Below, piece by piece: positions 14,968 through 22,129 of a DNA stretch of 24,546 bases. The stretch comes from Bryobacterales bacterium. GTDB lineage: Bacteria; Acidobacteriota; Terriglobia; Bryobacterales; Bryobacteraceae. Within the stretch, counting starts at the first letter, position 1. The number at the start of each line of letters is the position of its first letter. A model generated the notes under the pieces. It made no database searches. It had not been told where the DNA came from and saw only the letters and a program-made list of their open reading frames with translations. The position numbers and the translations under genes were made by a program. Where the stretch lies: assembly GCA_003132905.1 (NCBI GenBank), contig PKZC01000321.1, positions 14,529-39,074 of the forward strand, written 5' to 3'.

Positions 14968-17781
14968 CTAATTCACAAACTCAAATTCGTTCGAACTCAA
15001 CAGCACACGCGCATACTCATTCCAGGCCGTGGTCGGCTGGTCGGCTACCTGATTGCCGGGCGTCTCCGGGTGGGACTGCAAGAAGTCCAGACCTGCCTTC
15101 ATTTCACTTTCCGTTGGCGCGCGCCCAAACAGGATTCGATAAGCCTTCTGAATGCGCGCTGTGTCATTTGCTTCGTCATACACGCGCTTGGCGAAGGTTT
15201 CGGCCTGCTTGTAAACGAAACTGCTGTTCATGAAATACAGGCGCTGCAGTGGAACGTTCGTGGTGAAGCGCTGCTCGGCGGTGAACGAAGGATTCGGATA
15301 ATCAAACACCTGCAGAAAATTGTCCAGCCGGTAACGGCTCACCTTGCAATAGACCGTGCGCCGGTTGTTGTCGTCGCCAAAATCGGTGGATGGGCCGCCC
15401 GTCTTCTTCAGGTCCAGAGCGCCTGCCACGAACAGCAGCGAATCACGAATCGCCTCGGCGTCCAGACGCTGCCGGTTGGCGTGCCAATACAACCGGTTGG
15501 CGCCGTCTTTTTCGGCGTTCTCGGCCGACGATTCGGTGCTGAGTTGATAGGTGGAAGAAAGTAGAATCTCGCGATGCAGCTTCTTGATCGACATGCCGTT
15601 CTGTACGAAACTGTTGGCCAGATACTCCAGCAGTTCCGTATCGGACGGCGGGTCGCCCATCTTGCCGAAATTATCCGGCGTTTCAACAATTCCCGATCCG
15701 AAGTGCCATTTCCATACACGATTCACCAGCACCCGCGTAGCCAGCGGACTGGCCGCGATGGCATTCGCTAGTTCCAACCTGCCGCTGCCTTGGGAAAAAG
15801 GTTTGGAATCGGGTGGCGACAAAACCGACAGAAAACGTTCCGGCACCGGATCGCCCAGCGTGTGTGGATTGCCGCGCACGTTGACGTGCATCTCCTGAAT
15901 CGCTTTAGTGTCGCTGGCGCCGTGCAAGAACGGGTACGGCGCCTGGGCCTTCTTCAGCGCTTCAATCTCAGCGCGCAACGCCGCCACATGCTCAGCCACT
16001 TCCGCCGAAAAATGCCGTTTCAACGCCCAATCGCGGAGCGACAGCAGACCAGGATCAGGCCGTGTATCGCTCTCCGAATCCTGGTCCGCCTTGTAGACAT
16101 CCAGGTAAAGATTCGTTCGCTCGATCGGCATCGTCTTCAGTTCCAAATCGCAGCCTGGACAGAACTGGTCGTTGGTCTCGAACTCATTGGGATAGGAATC
16201 GCGGCGCGGTTTCTTGCGAACCCCCGCCTTGGCTTTGATGATGTCGTTCTCTTCCTTGAGCGCCGCGGCATCCCGGTCCACCGAAAGAATCAGTTTCTGG
16301 AAGTAATCCGCCAGAAACTGGGCCTGCTCCGCTGTGCCTCCGCACTTCACCATATCCTGCCAGTCACGCAGATACGAATAGTGTTTGGGCGGCTTGGCCA
16401 GGAACTTAATCCAACGCTCCAGCATTTCGGGATCTACTTTTTGATCCACCGCTGCTTCCGCCACCATTTTCTTCGGCTCGCCGGTCACTTGCCAGGCGGC
16501 AACCAGATACTTCGATGTCTTCTGCGCCAGCATCTGGGCGTATAGATCGCTTTGCTTCTCCAGGAAGTCGTCCAAAACCTCTTCCTTGTCATCGATGACT
16601 TTTTGCTGTTTTTCCCAAACCGCCATTTCTGCCGGCGAAGTAGCTGGATACTCGTGGTACGTAGTATTCATGAACACCGCGGCCAGCGAGTAATAATCTT
16701 TTTGCGAAATTGGATCGTACTTGTGATCGTGGCAGCGCGCACAAGCAACTGTGAGCCCGAGCATCCCTCGCGTCACCATATCGATGCGCTCGTTGCGCTC
16801 ATCAGCGCGCCCTTGTACTGGCTCCGCTTGATCCCACCACCATGGACCTTGTCCCATGATTGCGGTGCCGGGAACCGTCTTGTCGCGAACCTTCCCGTCC
16901 ATTAGGTCGCCAGCCAACTGCGCTTTCAAGAAGTCCCCGTACGGCATGTCGTCATTGAACGCCTGGATCACCCAATCGCGATAAACATACGCGCCTGAGA
17001 AAGGCATGTAACCGCGATCCTTTGGATCGAGGCCACGCACGTCATCCTCGGCGTAGCGGGCCACATCCAGCCAATGACGGCCCCAGCGTTCGCCATAACG
17101 GGGCGAGGCCAGCAGCCGGTCGACCACTTTCTCGTAGGCGTTGGACGATTTGTCGGCGACGAATGCGTCCACTTCTTCGGGCGTCGGGGGCAGGCCAGTC
17201 AGGTCTAGCGTCACTCGCCGGATCAGAGCCCTGCGGTCCGCTGCCGCCACGGGTTTCATGCCTTTGGCTTCCAATTTGGCCAGAACAAAATGATCGATAT
17301 TCGTTTTTGCCCAAGACTTTTCTTTCACCGCCGGAATAGCCGGATCCTTCAACGGCTGAAACGACCAGAATGCGCGCTGCTCGGGCGTAATCACCTTGAC
17401 CGGTGAGGTGGAAACAGCCGCTTTCGTCTCGGGCCACGGAGCGCCCATTTTGACCCAGTCCGTAAGAGCTTGAACGTCGGCAGGCTTCAGCTTCCCGCCT
17501 TTCGGCATTTTGAGGTCGCCCGTCTGCCGGATAGCCTGGATCAACAGGCTTTTGTCGGGATCTCCCGGCATCAATGCCGGGCCTGACTTGCCTCCTTGCA
17601 GCAGCCGCTCCCGCGAATCCACGCGCAGGCCGCCCATTTCAGCCGACGTATGGCAGTCGTAACAATTCTCCGCCAGCACCGGTCGCACTTTGTTCTCGAA
17701 GAAGTCAGGATTTTGCGCCGGCGGAGGCGCTTGCGCCAAGGCGGAAACGAGGGCCAAAGCAAATAGGATGGCGTACTTCAT
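14968..17781 (-). CDS. Planctomycete-type cytochrome c (PSCyt1) with DUF1549 and DUF1553 domains
   Basis: A 937-residue exported protein. The signal peptide is about residues 1-16. A PSCyt1 heme domain follows, with the heme motif CYDCH (40-44) and a probable axial Met in LKMPKGG (M92). DUF1549 covers about 160-380 (IDHFVLAKLEAKGM, LTGLPPTPEEVDAF, RYGERWGRHWLDVARYAE). Inside it lies a second CxxCH, CARCH (347-351). A CPGC pair occurs in the middle region. DUF1553 fills the C-terminal third (ATRVLVNRVWKWHFGSGIVETPDNFG, LHREILLSSTYQLS, QRLDAEAIRDSLL). Start ATG at 17781 has AAAGG 8 nt upstream and lies 1 nt past the stop of the beta-propeller gene. Probable periplasmic redox partner for DUF1501. 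Confidence 0.94.
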   Translation of the reverse strand: MKYAILFALALVSALAQAPPPAQNPDFFENKVRPVLAENCYDCHTSAEMGGLRVDSRERLLQGGKSGPALMPGDPDKSLLIQAIRQTGDLKMPKGGKLKPADVQALTDWVKMGAPWPETKAAVSTSPVKVITPEQRAFWSFQPLKDPAIPAVKEKSWAKTNIDHFVLAKLEAKGMKPVAAADRRALIRRVTLDLTGLPPTPEEVDAFVADKSSNAYEKVVDRLLASPRYGERWGRHWLDVARYAEDDVRGLDPKDRGYMPFSGAYVYRDWVIQAFNDDMPYGDFLKAQLAGDLMDGKVRDKTVPGTAIMGQGPWWWDQAEPVQGRADERNERIDMVTRGMLGLTVACARCHDHKYDPISQKDYYSLAAVFMNTTYHEYPATSPAEMAVWEKQQKVIDDKEEVLDDFLEKQSDLYAQMLAQKTSKYLVAAWQVTGEPKKMVAEAAVDQKVDPEMLERWIKFLAKPPKHYSYLRDWQDMVKCGGTAEQAQFLADYFQKLILSVDRDAAALKEENDIIKAKAGVRKKPRRDSYPNEFETNDQFCPGCDLELKTMPIERTNLYLDVYKADQDSESDTRPDPGLLSLRDWALKRHFSAEVAEHVAALRAEIEALKKAQAPYPFLHGASDTKAIQEMHVNVRGNPHTLGDPVPERFLSVLSPPDSKPFSQGSGRLELANAIAASPLATRVLVNRVWKWHFGSGIVETPDNFGKMGDPPSDTELLEYLANSFVQNGMSIKKLHREILLSSTYQLSTESSAENAEKDGANRLYWHANRQRLDAEAIRDSLLFVAGALDLKKTGGPSTDFGDDNNRRTVYCKVSRYRLDNFLQVFDYPNPSFTAEQRFTTNVPLQRLYFMNSSFVYKQAETFAKRVYDEANDTARIQKAYRILFGRAPTESEMKAGLDFLQSHPETPGNQVADQPTTAWNEYARVLLSSNEFEFVN

Positions 17782-17782
17782 G

Positions 17783-18736
17783 TCAGAGACCTTTCGGGTC
17801 TATCCTCCACACTTCGTGCATCTCGTGATTGGAGAGCCACAACGAACCCAAACCCACGCGCAGCGCGTCACCGCCTTTGCCCACATATTGCGTGGTCACG
17901 CGGTTGGTGGCTGGATCGATCTTCGATAGGGCCTTGCCGATCGCCGTCACCCAAACTGCGCCTTCTCCCACCGCGATATCCCCGCCAGGGCCCGGGACGC
18001 CGACCTCGATCGTCGCCGATACTTTATTGGTCGCCGGATCGACGCGCGATACGCTGCCGTCTCCCTGATTGAGCGTCCAAATACTGCCCAATCCAGTGGC
18101 CAGAAATCGCGGCGTTGGACCCACCGGAATCTTTGCGATCACTTTCTCGGTCTTGGCGTCCACGCGAGTCAGCAGATTGTTCTTGGTGCTGGTGATCCAA
18201 ACCGAGCCATCTTCATAAGCGGCTGTGAATGAACCTGCCGGGATCGAAATCTTGGACACCACTTTGTTCGTCGCCGGATCGATGCGCGAGAGCACCCCCG
18301 CCGCATCCGACGGCATCCAAACGCTGCCTTCCCCCGCCGTAATTCCGCCTTCCGTATTTGCAACTCCCGATGGAATGGACGCGACAATCTTTTGCGACTT
18401 GGCGTCCACGCGCTCGACCGATCCATTGCTGCAAATGGGAACCCAGATGCTGCCGAACGCGATCGCCAATCCCGAGCAGGGAGTCTTTGCAACCGTAATT
18501 ACCGCGCCCACCTGATTGGTCTTGGGATCAAGCCGGGAAATATTGTTCTTCGGGTTATTCGATATCCAGACGCTGTCGCCAATGGCGACCCAATCCGGAG
18601 ACCCGGGAATAGAAAACTTGGCGAGAGCATGCAACTCAGACATCGGATGCTGCACGCCTTTGAGTTCCGGGCCATCGGTATGAGCCGCGGCCAGCGCCGT
18701 CACGGCCCAAAAATAGACAAGTCGGTTGATCTTCAT
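17783..18736 (-). CDS. Secreted seven-bladed beta-propeller protein, YncE / virginiamycin-B-lyase-like
   Basis: A 317-residue protein with an N-terminal hydrophobic segment that is probably a signal peptide (residues 5-18). It contains seven repeats of about 40 residues, each of the form G-S-[VI]-W-x(n)-[LV]-x-R-[IVL]-D-[PA]-x-[TS]-x-[KQ]-V. Examples are GSVWMPSDAAGVLSRIDPAT and GSIWTLNQGDGSVSRVDPAT. The pattern matches the NHL/YncE/virginiamycin B lyase propellers. No lyase catalytic residues were checked, so no enzyme activity is claimed. It is the first gene of the operon with the PSCyt1/DUF1553 and DUF1501 genes and may be a binding or adaptor module for them. The Shine-Dalgarno is weak. 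Confidence 0.88.
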   Translation of the reverse strand: MKINRLVYFWAVTALAAAHTDGPELKGVQHPMSELHALAKFSIPGSPDWVAIGDSVWISNNPKNNISRLDPKTNQVGAVITVAKTPCSGLAIAFGSIWVPICSNGSVERVDAKSQKIVASIPSGVANTEGGITAGEGSVWMPSDAAGVLSRIDPATNKVVSKISIPAGSFTAAYEDGSVWITSTKNNLLTRVDAKTEKVIAKIPVGPTPRFLATGLGSIWTLNQGDGSVSRVDPATNKVSATIEVGVPGPGGDIAVGEGAVWVTAIGKALSKIDPATNRVTTQYVGKGGDALRVGLGSLWLSNHEMHEVWRIDPKGL

Positions 18737-18910
18737 TTGGATCGCAAGAACTTCCGACGGGGGGTACGAGCAGGCGGGCGCGGCTCACTCGTATTATCAG
18801 CTTATCGCACTATCGCAACCCTCGGCAAGGGTGGCGAGCGCCACTATCGGGTACTTCTGAACAATAGTGCTAATTGCTTGCAGCGTGTCATATCATAGAG
18901 GAAAGATTTC
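18737..18910. promoter_or_regulatory. Divergent promoter region with CACTAT(C/T)G repeats
   Basis: Intergenic space between the minus-strand propeller operon and the plus-strand kinase gene. A possible minus-strand promoter is TTGCGA (18813-18818) and TAATAC (18791-18796), separated by 16 nt. The octamer CACTATCG occurs at 18808-18815 and 18842-18849, and an inverted CACTATTG at 18863-18870. The kinase has a good ribosome-binding site, GAGGAAAG, shortly before its ATG. I see no convincing plus-strand promoter. Confidence 0.4.
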
Positions 18911-21877
18911 ATGGAGGCGCCGGCCAAGGTAGAGTGTCCGCATTGCCATCACAGCAACGTCCCGGGTACTGTCCGTTGCGTTTCCTGCTCTAGCCTGTTT
19001 GCGGACAACGACGCTACGTTGATGTCCGAGATGTCTGACGCCACGATGATGACCAACGCGGCGGTGGCAACAAACTGGTCGCGGAACACCGGATCGCAAG
19101 GTGAGTTTGAGAGCCCGGCCACGTCGCTCGAAGAGGGCAGCATTCTGGCCGAGCGCTACGAAATCATTAAACTCCTGGGCCAGGGTGGAATGGGCGCGGT
19201 CTACAAGGCCAAGGATCGGGAACTCGATCGCTTTGTGGCACTGAAGGTGATCCGGCCGGAGCTGGCCGGCCATCCCAGCATTCTCCAAAGATTCAAGCAG
19301 GAACTGCTCCTCGCCCGGAAAATCACCCATCGCAACATCATCCGCATTTACGACCTGGGTGTTGCCGACGGATTGCGTTTCATCACCATGGAATTCGTCG
19401 AGGGCCAGGATCTTTCCAACCTGCTCGATGAGCGGCACAAATACACGCCAGAGGAAACGGTCAAAATTCTTCGCCAGGTTTGCGCCGCGCTGGAAGCGGC
19501 CCACGCCGAAGGCGTCGTTCACCGCGATTTGAAGCCGCAAAACATCATGATCGGCGAAGGCGGCCGGGTTTGCGTCATGGATTTCGGCCTGGCGCGGTCC
19601 ATGGAAGCGGGCGGATTGACGCAGGCCGGAGCGGTGATGGGCACCCCCGCTTACATGTCGCCCGAGCAAGCCAAGGGCATGCCTGCTGACGAACGCTCAG
19701 ACCTGTTCTCGCTTGGCATAATCGCTTATCTCATGCTGACCGGTGAAATCCCGTTTAAGGCGGATTCCGCGCTAGCCAGCATGCTGTTGCGAACCCAAGG
19801 ACCGCCCACTCCCTCCATTCAACTGAATCCAACCATCCCCCAAGCCTTGAACGACGTCGTTCAAAAGTCGCTCGCGGTCGATCCGAAGGATCGCTATCAA
19901 AGCGCGGCCCAAATGGGTCAGGATTTGTACGACTGGCAGGAGGGCACGCTAGCCAAGGCCATCGTCACGCCGCGGGTGGCGATGATGGCCGAGTCCCATA
20001 CGAAGAAGTGGATCGCGATCGCGGTGGTCTGCGCCGTTGTCTTGGCCGCCGGAGGCTATGGCTTGGATCGCTGGCTGCACCGGCCCCATGCGCCGGTGGC
20101 GCCGATGACCGTGATGATCGCCGACTTCAATAACCATACGGGAGACCCGGTCTTCTCGGGCACGCTGGAGTCGACGCTCAAGTTGGCCCTGGAAGGCGCG
20201 TCTTTCATCAACGCGTATGATCGCACCCGAGTGCGGGATCTGGGCGTTAAAGCCATCGACGGCGCGCTGGACGATTCCAAGGCCCAGCAGATTGCCAACA
20301 GCCAAGGCATGAACGTGGTGGTTTCCGGCGCGATCGACCGCCAGGGCGCAGCCTACCAGTTGACGCTGCGCGCGACCCAGGCCGTCACTGGCAAAAGCAT
20401 TACTAACGCCGAGGAGACCGCCGCCAGCAAGGATCAAGTCTTATTCGCCGTGAGCAAACTAGGGGCCAGTCTCCGCAAGGCGCTCGGCGATGCCACCGAC
20501 TCCGTCAAGTGGTTCAACATTGACTCAATTACCGCCGCTTCACTCGAAGCAGTTCACGAATACGCGATGGCTCAGGACGATTTATCCAAGGCCCAGTTTG
20601 AAGACGCTTTTAAGCACTTCTCACAGGCCGTGGATCTGGATTCGTCTTTCGGCTTGGCCTATGCCGGGATGGCAGCCGCATCGCATAACCTCTCCCGGCA
20701 GCAGGATGCCGAGAAGTACGTCAAACTGGCGCTCAGCCACATCGATCACATGACGGAGAGGGAGCGCTATCGCACCCGCGCCTACTCGTACTACCTGGGT
20801 GACGACAACCAGAAGTGCGTGGAGGAGTACGGAGCCTTGCTGCAACGATATCCCTCCGATACCGCTAGTCTCAACAATATGGCGGATTGCTTGTCGCATC
20901 TGCGCAACCTTCCCAAAGCCGTTGAGGCAGTGCGGCATGCGGCAGACATTCTGCCCAAGCGAGCGCTTTATCATGCAAACATTGCCTTGTACTCGGCCTA
21001 CGCCGGTGATTCTCAATCCGCCGCTAAGGAAGCCGACGTGACGCTGCAGTTGCAGCCCAATTTTCCGTTTGCCTTCGAGGCACAGGCGTTCGCCAGCCTT
21101 TTGCAGGGCGATGCGAAGCGGGCGGCAGGCGCTTATCAGAAGATCGTACCGTCGAAACCCTCGCTGGCTGCCGCCGGTGCGGCCGATCTGGCCATATATA
21201 ACGGCCAGTACGGCGAAGCGGTGAAACTTCTGGAAAAAGCCGCCAGCGACGACAAGGCGGCGCATAGCCCGGATGAGGCCGCCGACAAGTACTCATCGCT
21301 AGCCTACGTCCAGGTGCAGCGCGGGCAAAAGAGTTCAGCGCTCGCAGCTCTGAACAACGCGCTCGATCTTAGTAAAGCCGTGAAAACCAGATTTCTGGCG
21401 GCGCAAGACTACGTTGCCCTCGGTGAAACGGCCAAGGCGCAAGAATTGGGCTCCGGTTTGTCGTCCGAGCTCCAGTTGGAACCTCAGGCCTACGGGAAAC
21501 TGATCGAAGGCGAGGTCGCGCTGAAAAACGGCGATAGTCATGACGCCGTCAAGCTGTTCACGGAAGCCAACAATATCCTGGACACTTGGATCGGCCGGTT
21601 CGACCTGGGACGTGCCTATCTGGATGCCGGCGCGTTTACGGAAGCCGATTCTGAGTTCGACCGGTGCCTGAGACGCCGGGGGGAAGTTTTGGCGCTGTTC
21701 CTGGATGAAGTGCCCACATACGGATTTTTCCCACCGGTCTACTATTATCAAGGACGCGTTCGAGAGGGTTTGAAGAGTTCTACTTTCACCGAATCCTACC
21801 AGAAGTACCTGAGCATTCGGGGGCAGGCCGGCGAAGACCCGCTGGTGGCCGACGCACGACGCCGACTGCGTCAGTAG
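18911..21877 (+). CDS. Transmembrane Ser/Thr protein kinase with N-terminal zinc ribbon and C-terminal TPR region
   Basis: A 988-residue Hanks-type kinase. A four-cysteine zinc ribbon comes first (CPHC at 9-12, CVSC at 23-26). The kinase domain spans about 83-345, with the glycine loop GQGGMG (90-95), K112 in ALKVI, HRDLKPQN (204-211), DFG (224-226) and GTPAYMSPEQ. All catalytic residues are present. A single membrane segment lies near 366-383. Beyond it is a mixed alpha/beta segment starting VMIADFNNHTGDPVFSGTL, similar to TolB-N/FlgO-like domains often found in these kinases. From about residue 545 to the end are tetratricopeptide-like helical repeats. The kinase side should be cytoplasmic and the TPR side extracytoplasmic. 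The start has GAGGAAAG upstream. It diverges from the propeller operon and may sense envelope signals; the target is unknown. Confidence 0.95.
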   Translation: MEAPAKVECPHCHHSNVPGTVRCVSCSSLFADNDATLMSEMSDATMMTNAAVATNWSRNTGSQGEFESPATSLEEGSILAERYEIIKLLGQGGMGAVYKAKDRELDRFVALKVIRPELAGHPSILQRFKQELLLARKITHRNIIRIYDLGVADGLRFITMEFVEGQDLSNLLDERHKYTPEETVKILRQVCAALEAAHAEGVVHRDLKPQNIMIGEGGRVCVMDFGLARSMEAGGLTQAGAVMGTPAYMSPEQAKGMPADERSDLFSLGIIAYLMLTGEIPFKADSALASMLLRTQGPPTPSIQLNPTIPQALNDVVQKSLAVDPKDRYQSAAQMGQDLYDWQEGTLAKAIVTPRVAMMAESHTKKWIAIAVVCAVVLAAGGYGLDRWLHRPHAPVAPMTVMIADFNNHTGDPVFSGTLESTLKLALEGASFINAYDRTRVRDLGVKAIDGALDDSKAQQIANSQGMNVVVSGAIDRQGAAYQLTLRATQAVTGKSITNAEETAASKDQVLFAVSKLGASLRKALGDATDSVKWFNIDSITAASLEAVHEYAMAQDDLSKAQFEDAFKHFSQAVDLDSSFGLAYAGMAAASHNLSRQQDAEKYVKLALSHIDHMTERERYRTRAYSYYLGDDNQKCVEEYGALLQRYPSDTASLNNMADCLSHLRNLPKAVEAVRHAADILPKRALYHANIALYSAYAGDSQSAAKEADVTLQLQPNFPFAFEAQAFASLLQGDAKRAAGAYQKIVPSKPSLAAAGAADLAIYNGQYGEAVKLLEKAASDDKAAHSPDEAADKYSSLAYVQVQRGQKSSALAALNNALDLSKAVKTRFLAAQDYVALGETAKAQELGSGLSSELQLEPQAYGKLIEGEVALKNGDSHDAVKLFTEANNILDTWIGRFDLGRAYLDAGAFTEADSEFDRCLRRRGEVLALFLDEVPTYGFFPPVYYYQGRVREGLKSSTFTESYQKYLSIRGQAGEDPLVADARRRLRQ

Positions 21878-22129
21878 CGGGCATCACAGACATAAAACCC
21901 TCCGGCGAGATGCCTTGTTCGCGACCGTACTGGGAGTACTACAACGATCGTGTCTTAGCCCATTTCTGCGTTCGCACCTGCCTTATTGCCTTGACCTATC
22001 GGAGGGGCTTTCGGCATACTGAACACGTCCTTACAAAATACTGGAGTAATTTCGAGCGCCGCTTTTTGCGCTGAGCGTGTAACATGGGGCCGCGAGAAAG
22101 CACTCGGAAGTATGGGGAATTGTTCATCG
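21878..22129. other. Intergenic region before the metalloprotease gene
   Basis: No gene of its own was recognised. A possible plus-strand promoter is TTGACC (21991-21996) and CATACT (22015-22020) with an 18-nt spacer. A short stem AGCGC/GCGCT (22055-22059 with 22068-22072) lies in the predicted leader, but no T-run follows it. No clear terminator for the kinase gene is visible. Confidence 0.4.

Noticed and set aside
14809..16545. Two 251-codon plus-strand frames opposite the DUF1501 and DUF1549/DUF1553 genes
   Set aside because: They are shadows of well-conserved minus-strand proteins, without a ribosome-binding site or recognisable domain.
18893..19669. Minus-strand frame of 258 codons opposite the kinase gene
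   Set aside because: The plus-strand kinase has every catalytic motif and a good ribosome-binding site; the opposite frame has no recognisable features.
22055..22072. Rho-independent terminator after the kinase gene
   Set aside because: The stem is only 5 bp and the T-run is in the loop rather than after the stem.
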